From Cellvibrio fontiphilus_A (GTDB lineage: Bacteria; Pseudomonadota; Gammaproteobacteria; Pseudomonadales; Cellvibrionaceae): a DNA stretch of 64,000 nt. Made by a program: the position numbers and the translations under genes. The notes under the pieces were generated by a model. The model did not search any database and had not been told where the DNA came from. It was given only the letters and a program-made list of their open reading frames with translations. Below, one piece after another: positions 16,266-25,374 of this stretch. Location of the stretch: positions 496,001 to 560,000 of the forward strand of contig NZ_JBHRTF010000004.1 in the NCBI RefSeq assembly GCF_042646205.1, written 5' to 3'. The stretch's first letter is position 1; each line of letters opens with the position of its first letter.

Positions 16266-17125
16266 GAGCCAGTCCGCTCTTCTATTGTTGTTTTTGATTC
16301 AATCAATATCGCTATGCAGCGAAATGATTGCGCTAACTTTTTGAAATTTTAAAAAAGCGGAAGCCCGCTCAAAAAATCAAAAAGAATTTTTAAGGCAATA
16401 GAAACCACTGCGTCATGTGCACGCACAAAAACGAAGGTGGCTGGTCGATGATGGTTGTAAAACGAAAGATAAATCGCATCGTTTTACGGGGCATTGCGCG
16501 CGTTGAATTGCGCTATCTCTCACGGCTCGGTCAAACTTTTTATTATTTATGTGCAACAACTAATTGACTGGTTTTTTGCTAATCATTTTATGTTTTTTAG
16601 TTGTTCATCAAATCACTGAGGTTGCAGTGGAAAAACTTTTGCAAAAAGCGATATTGATGTGCTCAGTCATGTTGCTCGTAAATCATACAAAATATTGTGT
16701 GCTAGTCCACTAAAATTTCAGTTGCTCTGGCGGAATAAGTCACGAAAAAATTATTTTGTCGCTTAAATCTTTATTTTGGCGCTTGATTCAATGCGTTGTT
16801 TTTATTGGCTGTAGGGATTTTTATGTCTGAATTTTTTATTTTTTTGATTCGATTTTAAAAAATCTTAAAACAATAGAAGTGTCAATTCGCATCGGACAGG
16901 TGGCTTGTGTTGCTTGTTAAATCACACTTCTGTTGAGAATTGCAGCGCAATTTTTTTTACGGAAAAGCTCGGGGGCGGTGCGGCGGTTTCAATCTTATTG
17001 CCAATAATTTCTATAACTATCAATGCAATGTGCAATGCGGGGTGGCTGGGCGCTGGCTTGCATTTTCTTCTGCAGGCATCTAAAAATGGCATTGTTTGTG
17101 TGTCATTAATGCTGGGGGTGAATAA
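16266..17125. other. 860-base AT-rich intergenic region between divergent genes
   Basis: No gene with a ribosome site is seen. Structures noted: a short reverse-strand hairpin AGCGG-GCTT-CCGCT followed by six T (16350-16369), which could be a weak terminator; and a perfect inverted repeat GTAAAACGA / TCGTTTTAC (16457-16465 and 16479-16487; centres 22 bases apart), which could be an operator or an RNA hairpin. TTGATTCAATCAAT near 16290 loosely resembles the LysR-associated motif at 18064. The remaining sequence is A/T-rich without clear signal. The size would allow a small RNA. Confidence 0.5.
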
Positions 17126-18016
17126 ATGTTTGAGATCAGCCAGTTGCGCTGTTTTGTGGCTGTAGCCGAAGAGTTGCATTTCAGCCGGGCGGCTGAGCGG
17201 CTGAATATGACCCAGCCGCCCCTGAGTCGACAAATTCGTTTGCTGGAGCATCATGTCGGCGCGCAGCTGTTGGAGCGTACCAGTCGCACCGTTCGCCTCA
17301 CTGCCGCGGGCAAAGCCTTTTTCCCGGATGCAGCACGCATCTTGCGACTGGCGGAAGAAGCCGCTGCGACCGCCCGCCGAAACGCCAAAGGCGATAAGGG
17401 CTCGCTGTCGATAGGTTTTACCGCCTCCTTCGGCTATCACCTGCTGCCGGCCATGGTGCGCAAGCTGCGTGAATGTGCGCCGGATGTCTCGCTCACCCTG
17501 AAAGAGCTGGTCACTGGTGCCCAGCTGGAGGCCCTGCATTCCGGGGTGTTGGATATAGGCCTGGTGCGCCCGCACAATCACGAAGGGGAATTGGAGACGG
17601 TTTTCCTCGCGGGGGAGGCGCTTTACTTGGCCATTCCCAAACAGGATGCCGATCTCTGGCCCGCCGAACCGACCCTGGCCTGCTTGCAAGACAAACCCTT
17701 CCTTATGTATTCCCCTTACGAGGCGCGTTACTTCCACAACCTGCTGTCCAATTGTTTCCAGCGGGAGGATGTGCTGCCGCAAATCGTGGAGTATGTAGCG
17801 CAAATGCACACCATGCTCGCGCTGGTGCAATCCGGTATTGGTGTGGCCCTTATTCCCAAATCGGCCACCAGTTTGCATTTTGACGATATTTTATTGCGGC
17901 AAATCGCCACCACCCCGCCCAAGCCGGTAGAAATGGTCTATAGCTATCGCAAGGACAACAATAATCCCGCACTGGAGATATTTCTGAATCAGGTACTGCC
18001 GGCATTTAAAAGCTGA
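17126..18016 (+). CDS. LysR-family transcriptional regulator, probable regulator of the galacturonate/galactarate genes
   Basis: A 296-residue LTTR of standard length. The N-terminal winged helix-turn-helix (residues 1-60) has LRCFVAVAEELHFSRAAERL and MTQPPLSRQIRLLE. The effector domain follows from about 90 (LSIGFTASFGYHLLPAMV, VLDIGLVRP, GIGVALIPKS). It precedes, on the same strand, the TBDR and the galactarate catabolic genes, so it most likely senses galactarate or a downstream keto-acid. GguR-type LysR regulators do this in other proteobacteria. A 24-bp motif just after its stop and again before the transporter gene is a candidate binding site. An aromatic-acid regulator (BenM-like) is the main alternative. 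Confidence 0.8.
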   Translation: MFEISQLRCFVAVAEELHFSRAAERLNMTQPPLSRQIRLLEHHVGAQLLERTSRTVRLTAAGKAFFPDAARILRLAEEAAATARRNAKGDKGSLSIGFTASFGYHLLPAMVRKLRECAPDVSLTLKELVTGAQLEALHSGVLDIGLVRPHNHEGELETVFLAGEALYLAIPKQDADLWPAEPTLACLQDKPFLMYSPYEARYFHNLLSNCFQREDVLPQIVEYVAQMHTMLALVQSGIGVALIPKSATSLHFDDILLRQIATTPPKPVEMVYSYRKDNNNPALEIFLNQVLPAFKS

Positions 18017-18063
18017 CTTGATAGCGAAATTGCACCGCGAGATTGATACATGAATTAAATCGT

Positions 18064-18087
18064 TTTAGTTATTCATTGATTTGATTC
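18064..18087. promoter_or_regulatory. Candidate LysR-regulator binding motif, copy 1
   Basis: TTTAGTTAT (18064-18072) and, after six bases, GATTTGATTC (ending 18087). A 24-base stretch upstream of the transporter gene (25375-25398) matches it at 21 of 24 positions. It lies about 50 bases after the LysR stop and upstream of the TBDR leader. Binding is inferred. Confidence 0.5.
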
Positions 18088-18214
18088 ATCCACTAACAGC
18101 GCTCAGAATCAATCACATCAACTCGTGGTTTGGGCAGCGCTAACAGCAATAAATCGCATACCGCCAAACCATAAAGCCCATCAGGCTCTGCGCAACTCAA
18201 CATGAGAGGTGAAT

Positions 18215-18265
18215 ATGTACATTCACAATACCGCGCCAGTGTTAACCAACTACATTCGCTCATAG
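18215..18265 (+). CDS. 16-residue leader ORF before the TBDR gene
   Basis: ATG at 18215 with a clear GAGAGG ribosome site 5-6 bases upstream encodes MYIHNTAPVLTNYIRS and stops at 18263-18265. Eight bases later an intrinsic terminator begins. A short translated ORF directly ahead of a terminator and a long operon is the arrangement of transcription attenuators. The peptide is not rich in one amino acid, so classic charged-tRNA sensing is not obvious; translation arrest, or a free small peptide or small RNA, is also possible. I do not recognise the peptide. Confidence 0.45.
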   Translation: MYIHNTAPVLTNYIRS

Positions 18266-18272
18266 CGAACTT

Positions 18273-18311
18273 CCCATGCTTCTGAATAGAAGCGTGGGCT
18301 TTTTATTTTTT
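18273..18311 (+). terminator. Intrinsic terminator in the TBDR leader
   Basis: CCCATGCTTCT (18273-18283), loop GAAT, AGAAGCGTGGG (18288-18298), then CTTTTTATTTTTT. The 11-bp stem has one G-U pair. It is 138 bases upstream of the TBDR ATG, on the same strand. It may end a LysR-gene or leader transcript, or act as a conditional attenuator. Confidence 0.85.
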
Positions 18312-18448
18312 GTCGCAGCTCATTGCTGTGCAACAAACGAGTTTTAAAGTGCCAAGTAGTTATAAATAGAAAGCATCGAAAAACGGCAGTGGATAACAGG
18401 AATAACTCTAAAACCTTATCCAAATTAAAAAAGCAGCGAGGAGTCTCT

Positions 18449-21385
18449 ATGAGTAAGTTCACCATCAAACCCTTGGTTCTGGCGATGGCCGCCAGTATGT
18501 TGCCCGCGGTTAGTTATGCGCAGGATGCAGCAGACGCAGAGCTGGAGGAAGTGATTGTTACCGGCAGTTTTCGCGCGAGTTTAGCCAACGCGCTAAATAC
18601 CAAACGCAACTCAGCCAACAATGTCGATGCGATTGTGGCGGAAGACATGGGCAAAATGCCCGACCTTAACCTCGCCGAATCCCTGCAGCGTGTGCCCGGT
18701 GTTGCCATTACCCGCGAAGGCGGTGAAGGTAGAAATATTACCGTACGCGGCCTTGGCCCCGGTTTTTCTGCCACCACCTTAAACGGCATGGAAGTACCCT
18801 CCAGTACCGGTGGTCTGGATTCCTCTGGCGGCGTAAACCGCGGCCGCTCGTTTGACTTCAATGTATTTGCGTCGGAACTGTTTAATAAAATTATTTTGAA
18901 TAAATCGTCCAAGGGTTCACTGGAAGAGGGTGGCCTGGCCTCCACCGTGGAACTCTATTCTGCCAAACCTTTTGATAACCCTGGCCCGCACGCTGTGATT
19001 GGCGGCTCTATGGCGGTGGATAATTTAACCGGTGAAGACGACCCGCGCGTAGTGGGCATGTTTAGCAATACCTTTGCCGACGATAAGTTTGGTGTGCTGG
19101 TGAGTTTTGCCCAATCCGAGCGCAATATTCGCCAGGAAGGTTTTGGCAGTGTGCGGTATACCTCGCCTCATGATAATTCCAAAAGAAAATTTCCTGTCAA
19201 TGATTCTGCTGTTGATATTCAAGGTACTGCCAATCCTTTAGCTAATTACCCAATCTATGATTCTTCGAGTCCACTTTTTCAAGAAGAGCTTTTAACTGAT
19301 GAACTAAGGGAGCAACTACAAAACAAAAAACTCGACTTTATGTTGTTCCCGCGTCTGCCGCGTATGGATTCTTTTAGCACAGACCAAGAACGCACCGGTG
19401 TGACCGGCTCCTTCCAATTCCGTCCTAACGATAGAATGGAATTTACCTTGGATTATTTAAATTCGCAGTTAAGTACCGAAGTTACTTCGTATAATTTCTT
19501 TGCGCAATTCCGCAATGTTTTTAATACCACAACTCCAACTAGCATTGTGTTGGATGATGCTGGCCGTGTGGCGGTAGCCGGTGAATTTACTGGTGTTAGT
19601 CCGCGTTCTGAAAGTCGCGGTCAATTTAGTGATACTGAATTTGAGCAGGTGGTGCTGTCGGGAAAAATAGATTTAACCGATAATTTAAAATTGGATGTAA
19701 TGTTCGGTAATGCCAATGTCGTACACGATGAAGAGCAGTATCGGTTTAATCTGGATGCACTTAACGCAAGTTACACCAATCCCGCCGCGCCACGCCGTCA
19801 AGCGATTAATGGTTTAAACCCCACTTATTTCTCTTATGATTTCCGCGCGAATAGTGACATAGCAGAAATGACTTATGGTTTTGATATAACCGACCCACTC
19901 AATTTTCATTTCACCGGGCCTACCATTCAAAAAGATATTGTTGACCGCGATAATGATACTTTCCGCTCAGACCTTACTTGGGATCTGGATGAATCCAGTG
20001 TAAAAACCGGTGTCATCTTTAATGAGCGCAATATTTCCTCTGAGCGCTATCAGCCGGTTGCTGGCTCTATCACTGAGCCTGTCGCCAGAGTCAGTACAGG
20101 TTCGGGCAGCGCCTTTATTTTGCCGATTACCGAAGCGACGCGCGGTTTGGTAACAACCTTATCGGCGGTAACCAATGGCTACGGTGATGCGGTGAATCCA
20201 CCGGGTGGTTTCCCCACTGACTTTGTGATTGCAGATTTTGCTGCAACTCGCGCTGCGTACAATGCCGGTTCATTTGAGCTACAAAAAAATAGTGGTCAAA
20301 CTTTTGATATTACCGAAGAGACTGCTGGTGCCTATGTGGAATACAACCGCAATATGGAATTGGCAGGTATGCCATTGATGGTAAATGGTGGTTTGCGTTA
20401 TGTAGAAACTGAAGTAACGTCGCTCGGTGTTGCAGGTGAAAGTGAAAGTAAATTAACTAATGATTACGCTGAGTGGCTGCCATCAGCTAACGCCACATTG
20501 GAAGTGGTGGAAGATTTTGTGGTGCGTTTGAGTGCGAATAGAAATTTGACTCGCCCCGGTTTGGCCAGTATGACCGCAACGGTCAATGCAACACCCGTCA
20601 ACGGTAATGTGTCTGTGGGAAATCCCGCGTTGAATCCAACGATTGCCGATGCAATTGATTTGGGATTTGAATGGTATTTTGCTGAAGAGGCTGTGTTGGG
20701 TATTACTTTCTTCCGCAAAGATATTGACAGTTTTGTGCTGGGCAAAGTGGTTAACACCACCTTAACACCGGAGCTGCGCAATATTATTGGCAGCGCTTAT
20801 CCTCAGTACAATCCCAATTCACCGTCTTATGATCCCAATGTTGTTTCATTGGATGGCAACTGGAATATCAATACTTCCGTTAATAGTAAAGGTTCAACGC
20901 TGGACGGTTATGAAATTTCCTATCAGCAACCCTTTACCTTTCTGCCCAGTGCCTTGGAAGGCTTAGGTATGTTTGCCAACTACACCTATGTCAGTTCAGA
21001 AACAACTTATGAAACCAGTTTTGGTGATGTAAAAGGTCCGCTTACTGGCTTATCAGAAAACAGCTACAACTACGGTGTTTATTTTGAGCGCGAACAGTTT
21101 GGTGCGCGTTTGGTAGTGAATGGTCGCGATGATTATGTTACTGCTATTCCCGGTAGTGATCTCAACTATTCAGAAAACACCAGCGGCCCAACCCGGGTAG
21201 ATATGTCAGCGTTTTATAACATTACTGAAAATGTCAAAGTGAGCCTGGAAGTCATCAACCTGACTGAAGAGGACGAGCGTCTCTACACTACCGGCCCGCA
21301 GGCATCAGGCGGCGATTTGAACCTCGTGCGTGAGATCAACAATACCGGTCGTGAAATTAGTTTGGGTCTTCGTGCGACCTTCTAA
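18449..21385 (+). CDS. TonB-dependent receptor, TIGR01782-like, probable oligogalacturonide/pectin fragment importer
   Basis: A 978-residue outer-membrane receptor. Signal peptide about 1-24 (ending VSYAQ), TonB-box-like EEVIVTGSF, plug domain (LAESLQRVPGVAITREGGEGRNITVRGLG split by standard plug motifs, with SSKGSLEEGGLASTVEL), then a 22-strand barrel ending in the aromatic SLGLRATF. The SRxSLxxAL-type N-terminus and INxTGRE end fit the TIGR01782 carbohydrate TBDRs of Xanthomonas, Caulobacter and Cellvibrio. Substrate is inferred from the GH105 and GH28 genes downstream. ATG 18449 has an AGCGAGGAG ribosome site and begins the signal peptide. An AT-rich patch at about 19165-19340 stands out within the gene. 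Confidence 0.9.
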   Translation: MSKFTIKPLVLAMAASMLPAVSYAQDAADAELEEVIVTGSFRASLANALNTKRNSANNVDAIVAEDMGKMPDLNLAESLQRVPGVAITREGGEGRNITVRGLGPGFSATTLNGMEVPSSTGGLDSSGGVNRGRSFDFNVFASELFNKIILNKSSKGSLEEGGLASTVELYSAKPFDNPGPHAVIGGSMAVDNLTGEDDPRVVGMFSNTFADDKFGVLVSFAQSERNIRQEGFGSVRYTSPHDNSKRKFPVNDSAVDIQGTANPLANYPIYDSSSPLFQEELLTDELREQLQNKKLDFMLFPRLPRMDSFSTDQERTGVTGSFQFRPNDRMEFTLDYLNSQLSTEVTSYNFFAQFRNVFNTTTPTSIVLDDAGRVAVAGEFTGVSPRSESRGQFSDTEFEQVVLSGKIDLTDNLKLDVMFGNANVVHDEEQYRFNLDALNASYTNPAAPRRQAINGLNPTYFSYDFRANSDIAEMTYGFDITDPLNFHFTGPTIQKDIVDRDNDTFRSDLTWDLDESSVKTGVIFNERNISSERYQPVAGSITEPVARVSTGSGSAFILPITEATRGLVTTLSAVTNGYGDAVNPPGGFPTDFVIADFAATRAAYNAGSFELQKNSGQTFDITEETAGAYVEYNRNMELAGMPLMVNGGLRYVETEVTSLGVAGESESKLTNDYAEWLPSANATLEVVEDFVVRLSANRNLTRPGLASMTATVNATPVNGNVSVGNPALNPTIADAIDLGFEWYFAEEAVLGITFFRKDIDSFVLGKVVNTTLTPELRNIIGSAYPQYNPNSPSYDPNVVSLDGNWNINTSVNSKGSTLDGYEISYQQPFTFLPSALEGLGMFANYTYVSSETTYETSFGDVKGPLTGLSENSYNYGVYFEREQFGARLVVNGRDDYVTAIPGSDLNYSENTSGPTRVDMSAFYNITENVKVSLEVINLTEEDERLYTTGPQASGGDLNLVREINNTGREISLGLRATF

Positions 21386-21486
21386 GGTTTATTAGTCGTT
21401 ATTTTCCTGCATTAATCCAATGAACCATTGGCAGTTGCCGATGGTTCAGTGTTCTCCTGCAAATTTTATTTCCTGGATCAATCGCC

Positions 21487-22701
21487 ATGAAAAAATTTCT
21501 CTTCTCTGTGCGGCTATTAATAGCTGGTGCTATGTTTAGCTTCTGCATTTCTGTTCACGCACAAACGTCTACCGACAACAGCGCGCTGGCTACTACCGAG
21601 TTGATGGCTAATTCCATTATGCAGCGCCATCCGCAAGCCTGGGCTATGCGTGAGTTCAAGCAATTAAAAGAGCCTGAGTGGGGCTATCCCTATTCGCTGG
21701 TGCTCTATGGTTTTCAAAAACTGTATTTAAAAACCGGTAACGAGGCCTACCTGGCTTATGCCAAAACCTTTGTCGATCAATTGATTGATGCCGATGGAAA
21801 AATCAAAGGGTATGCGATTACCGAATTCAATATAGATTCCATCAACCCCGGGAAATTACTTTTCCTGCTGCATGAAAAATACCAGGACAAACGATATCTA
21901 ACTGCCATGCAAACCCTGCGCACGCAACTGCAATGGCAACCGCGCACCACTGGCGGCGGTTTTTGGCATAAAAATATTTACCCCTGGCAAATGTGGTTGG
22001 ATGGCCTGTATATGGGCGCACCTTATTACGCCCAGTACGCGCAGCAATTTAATGAGCCTGCCAAATCTTTTGACGATATTGCGCACCAATTTTTATTAAT
22101 TGAAAGCAAAACACGCGATGCAAAAACCGGATTGCTTTATCACGCCTGGGATGAAAGCCACCTACAATTGTGGGCGAATAAAGACACCGGCTTGTCGCCA
22201 CATTTCTGGTCGCGCTCCATGGGCTGGTACGCCATGGCGCTGGTGGATACTCTGGATTATTTCCCCGCTAAACATCCAAAACGCAAAGAATTAATTCGCC
22301 TGTTGAATGAATTGGCGGAAGCATTGTTGACGGTGCAGCACCCCAGCCACCTCTGGTATCAAGTCACGGATCAGGGGGATCGTTACGGCAATTATCTGGA
22401 AACCTCCGGCAGCGCCATGTTTGCTTACGCGTTTGCCAAGGGGGTGAATAAAAAATACCTGCCACAAAAGTATCAACAAATCGCCACCGATATTTTTAAC
22501 GGCATAGTGCAGGGCCATACTGAATTTGATAAACAAGGTCAGCTGCATTTAAAAAATACCTGTGGCAGTGCCGGGCTGGGTAATGAGCCTTATCGTACCG
22601 GTACTTTTGAATATTACGTGAGTGAAGCCATTCGCACCGATGATCCTCACGGCTTGGGGCCTTTTATATTGGCCGGTGTTGAAATTGCCGCTTTCCAATA
22701 A
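21487..22701 (+). CDS. GH105 unsaturated rhamnogalacturonyl/galacturonyl hydrolase, secreted
   Basis: A 404-residue protein with signal peptide 1-26 (ending SVHAQ) and an alpha/alpha six-hairpin barrel. GH105 marks: ITEFNIDSINPGK with Asp118, WQMWLDGLYMGAP with the proposed catalytic Asp172, and FWSRSMGWYAMALVDTL. The family adds water to the double bond of 4,5-unsaturated uronic acid ends made by pectate or rhamnogalacturonan lyases, releasing keto-uronates. The exported form should act in the periplasm on oligomers brought in by the TBDR. It is followed closely by the GH28 gene (81 bases to its start), so the two are probably one operon. GH88-like specificity is an alternative. Confidence 0.88.
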   Translation: MKKFLFSVRLLIAGAMFSFCISVHAQTSTDNSALATTELMANSIMQRHPQAWAMREFKQLKEPEWGYPYSLVLYGFQKLYLKTGNEAYLAYAKTFVDQLIDADGKIKGYAITEFNIDSINPGKLLFLLHEKYQDKRYLTAMQTLRTQLQWQPRTTGGGFWHKNIYPWQMWLDGLYMGAPYYAQYAQQFNEPAKSFDDIAHQFLLIESKTRDAKTGLLYHAWDESHLQLWANKDTGLSPHFWSRSMGWYAMALVDTLDYFPAKHPKRKELIRLLNELAEALLTVQHPSHLWYQVTDQGDRYGNYLETSGSAMFAYAFAKGVNKKYLPQKYQQIATDIFNGIVQGHTEFDKQGQLHLKNTCGSAGLGNEPYRTGTFEYYVSEAIRTDDPHGLGPFILAGVEIAAFQ

Positions 22702-22781
22702 TGCCTGGTCTGGAATTGCATAGTGAGTGTTTGCCCTGCGCCGCTAAACGTGCGGGCGATAAAAACCAAAGAGAATTCAAG

Positions 22782-24149
22782 ATGAAAATGACAAGAAACC
22801 TGTTTGTTGTGTTAGTGCAGTGTTTAATGATTTCACTGGCACAAGCGAATACCGATTTTTATAAACCCTCAGATTGGCAGCAAATGGATGTGATCCTTGC
22901 CAAGATCCAAGCGCCAAAAATTCCGGCAGTGGATTTCCCCATTACTGCTTTTGGTGCGCCCAAGGATGCAAAAACGGATGCGCGCCCGGCAATTATGCGT
23001 GCCATTAATGCCGCCGCCCAAGCAGGCGGCGGGCGCGTCGTTATTCCACCCGGCACCTGGTTATCCAATGGTCCGGTGCAATTGCAAAGCCGCATTAATT
23101 TACACCTGCAGGAGGGCGCTACCTTATTGTTTAGCGCGCAAACCAAACACTACCTGCCGGTGGTATTTACCCGCTGGGAAGGTACGGAAATTTACGGCTA
23201 CTCGCCGCTTATTTATGCCAATAAAGTGACCGATGTAGCGATTACCGGTAAAGGCAAAATTGATGGCAATGCAAAAAGTGAATTTTTAAGTTGGGCAAAA
23301 AAGCAGGCACCTGACATCGCTAAATTGCGGCAGATGGGGTTTGATGGTGTGCCCTTAGAGCAGCGTCAATTTGGTAAAGGTCATTACCTGCGCCCATCGC
23401 TGATTCAAATTGTGAACGCAGAGCGGGTATTGCTGGAAGATTACACCGCGGTAAATTCGCCGTTTTGGGTTAACCATTTGGTGTATACCGATCACGCACA
23501 AATGCGCGGTGTGAAAGTGGACAGTATGTTTGCCAATAACGATGGAATTGATATTGATTCAGGGCGCTGGGTAGTGATTGAAAACAATCATTTCAAAACC
23601 GGCGATGATTCTATTGTGATTAAGTCCGGTCGCGATTTGGACGGCCGCACCATTGCTCGCCCCAGTGAAAATATTGTGGTGAGAAATAATTTGTTAGATG
23701 GTGAGGATGGCATAGGACTGGGCAGTGAAATGTCGGGCGGGATTAAAAACGTCTATTTTACTGACAACAATTATTTAAAAGGCACTTCAGCATTTCGTTT
23801 AAAAGCCAATCTGGATCGCGGCGGCAGTGTGGAGCATGTGCGTATCCGCAATATGAATATAGGTACTGCCAAATATTTATTTTGGTTTGATTTAAGCTAC
23901 GTGGCGGGTTATTTGGGGGGAAACTTTCCTTCGCGCTACCAGGATATAGTGTTTGAAAATATTGCTGTTGAAAAAGTGGACACCTTTTTTATCAGCCATG
24001 CACCGGAAGTGCAGCCGTTGGAAGACGTGTTGTTTAAAAACATCAAGGTTAAATCCGCCGGTGAATTTATGGAGTTCACTGGTTTGAAAAATGTGACCTT
24101 TAGTGATGTGCAGGTTAACGGCCAAAAACTATCGGCTCATTTTGAATAG
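22782..24149 (+). CDS. GH28-family polygalacturonase-like enzyme, exported, with altered active-site His
   Basis: A 455-residue right-handed beta-helix protein with a signal peptide (about 1-22, LMISLAQA). GH28 features: NNDGIDID with Asp254 and Asp257, GDDSIVIKSGRD with Asp275/Asp276, GSEMSGGIKNVYF, and FRLKANLDRGG in place of RIK. The position normally held by the catalytic-site His in GHG-x-x-x-GS reads Asp309 (GEDGIGLGS). Most similar overall to exo-acting bacterial GH28 enzymes that trim oligogalacturonides. The changed His raises the possibility of another uronide linkage. ATG 22782 is chosen for its AAAGAG ribosome site and signal peptide; the in-frame start at 22701 would add 27 non-signal residues. 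Confidence 0.85.
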   Translation: MKMTRNLFVVLVQCLMISLAQANTDFYKPSDWQQMDVILAKIQAPKIPAVDFPITAFGAPKDAKTDARPAIMRAINAAAQAGGGRVVIPPGTWLSNGPVQLQSRINLHLQEGATLLFSAQTKHYLPVVFTRWEGTEIYGYSPLIYANKVTDVAITGKGKIDGNAKSEFLSWAKKQAPDIAKLRQMGFDGVPLEQRQFGKGHYLRPSLIQIVNAERVLLEDYTAVNSPFWVNHLVYTDHAQMRGVKVDSMFANNDGIDIDSGRWVVIENNHFKTGDDSIVIKSGRDLDGRTIARPSENIVVRNNLLDGEDGIGLGSEMSGGIKNVYFTDNNYLKGTSAFRLKANLDRGGSVEHVRIRNMNIGTAKYLFWFDLSYVAGYLGGNFPSRYQDIVFENIAVEKVDTFFISHAPEVQPLEDVLFKNIKVKSAGEFMEFTGLKNVTFSDVQVNGQKLSAHFE

Positions 24150-24159
24150 GTCTTAGTCC

Positions 24160-25326
24160 TTGCGATACCGCTCCCTGCATTTGCTGCGTAGCGTAAAATT
24201 CCTGCTGTTGCTCTGGTTGGGCACAGCGGGAATTGTTGCTCAGGCGCGCCATGTTATTTATGTCGCCAATAGCGATTCACATTCGATCTCTGTATTTGGT
24301 TTTGATCTTGAAGCCAATCATCTAACCCTGCAGCAAACTGTGCCCGTCGGCGGCGCGGTTATGCCTATGGCATTGTCCTCTGGTGAATTGTCTCCTGGTG
24401 AGTTGTCTCTTGAATTGCCTCCCGGTAAATCGCCTGGCGATAAACCTTTGCTCTATGCTGCGACCCGCTCACAACCTTATCAGCTGCTGACATTTTCAAT
24501 TGATCCCGCAACGGGCCATTTAAGTGAGCGCGCCGCTGTGCCGCTTACACAAAATATGGCAAATATTGCACTGGATGCCAGCGGCCGGTTTTTGTTTGCC
24601 GTGTCTTATAGCGGGAATAGCCTGCACCTTCATCCGCTCAATAAACAGGGTGTTCCTTTGGCCGAATCCAGTGTCATTCCACTTGGCCTGCACCCGCATC
24701 AGGTGACTGCAGATCCGGCAAATCAATTTATTTATGTTTCCCTGTTAGGCAGTGATCGTGTGGATTATTTTCGCTTAAATAAAAATGCGTCTAGCGTCAA
24801 AACACTTGAGCCTGCCCAAACGCCAGCACTGCACACGGCGCCAGGTTCAGGCCCGCGACATTTTGTGTTTTCTACCACAGGGGAATTTTTATATTTGCTT
24901 AATGAGTTGGCCGGCAGTTTACAGGTGTATAAACGCAATGCTCGCAGTGGTAAGGCGAGTTTATTACAAAGCCATTTGCTCACCAGTGCCACCAAAAAAG
25001 CTTGGGCTGCAGACATACACCTGACAGCAGGCGGGCGCTTTATCTATGCCACCGAGCGCAGCACCAGTCAGCTTGTGGGCTTTAGTGTCGATCATCGCAG
25101 CGGGCGTTTAACGCCTGTTGGTAGTTGGTCAACTGAACAGCAGCCGCGTGCGTTTAGTATCTCGCCTGATGGTAAATGGTTGGCGGTGGTTGGCCAGCTA
25201 TCGCAGCGTATGAGTATTTATGCCATCGACCAAAATAGCGGCCAATTGCGTTTGCTCGGTGCGCATTCAACCGGAAAAAATCCGGCCTGGGTAGAGATTG
25301 TTGAGCTCCCTAAACCCGCGCCCTGA
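24160..25326 (+). CDS. Exported seven-bladed propeller lactonase (lactonase_7 / YbhE-like)
   Basis: A 388-residue protein with a probable signal peptide (about 1-29, LLLLWLGTAGIVAQA) and WD-like propeller repeats (HVIYVANSDSHSISVF, GRFLFAVSYSGNSLHLHP, HPHQVTADPANQFIYVSLLG, GRFIYATERSTSQLVGF). The family includes 6-phosphogluconolactonase and galactaro/muconolactone hydrolases. Beside galactarate genes, hydrolysis of galactarolactone to galactarate is the best guess. No ATG precedes the signal peptide: TTG at 24160 is used, with only a weak AATAGG upstream. A repeat-rich insert (SSGELSPGELSLELPPGK) lies between blades. If truly exported, the lactone step would be periplasmic. Confidence 0.75.
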   Translation: MRYRSLHLLRSVKFLLLLWLGTAGIVAQARHVIYVANSDSHSISVFGFDLEANHLTLQQTVPVGGAVMPMALSSGELSPGELSLELPPGKSPGDKPLLYAATRSQPYQLLTFSIDPATGHLSERAAVPLTQNMANIALDASGRFLFAVSYSGNSLHLHPLNKQGVPLAESSVIPLGLHPHQVTADPANQFIYVSLLGSDRVDYFRLNKNASSVKTLEPAQTPALHTAPGSGPRHFVFSTTGEFLYLLNELAGSLQVYKRNARSGKASLLQSHLLTSATKKAWAADIHLTAGGRFIYATERSTSQLVGFSVDHRSGRLTPVGSWSTEQQPRAFSISPDGKWLAVVGQLSQRMSIYAIDQNSGQLRLLGAHSTGKNPAWVEIVELPKPAP

Positions 25327-25374
25327 GTTATAACCACTAGCCTGCCACATTTATTCATGCTCAAAGTAAATCAA

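Larger units (their letters stand above)
18017..18448. other. Leader region between the LysR gene and the TBDR gene
   Basis: This 432-base gap contains, in order, the candidate LysR motif (18064-18087), a 16-codon ORF with a good ribosome site (18215-18265), an intrinsic terminator (18273-18311), and about 135 bases of untranslated sequence before the TBDR start. The order (operator, leader ORF, terminator, gene) is that of an attenuation leader. See the separate entries. Confidence 0.6.

Noticed and set aside
16350..16369. Hairpin AGCGG-GCTT-CCGCT with T-run as a definite terminator
   Set aside because: The stem is only 5 bp and no gene ends there, so it is mentioned in the gap entry but not called.
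16905..17165. 86-codon frame overlapping the LysR start
   Set aside because: No ribosome site, overlaps a well-supported LysR start, and shows no family features.
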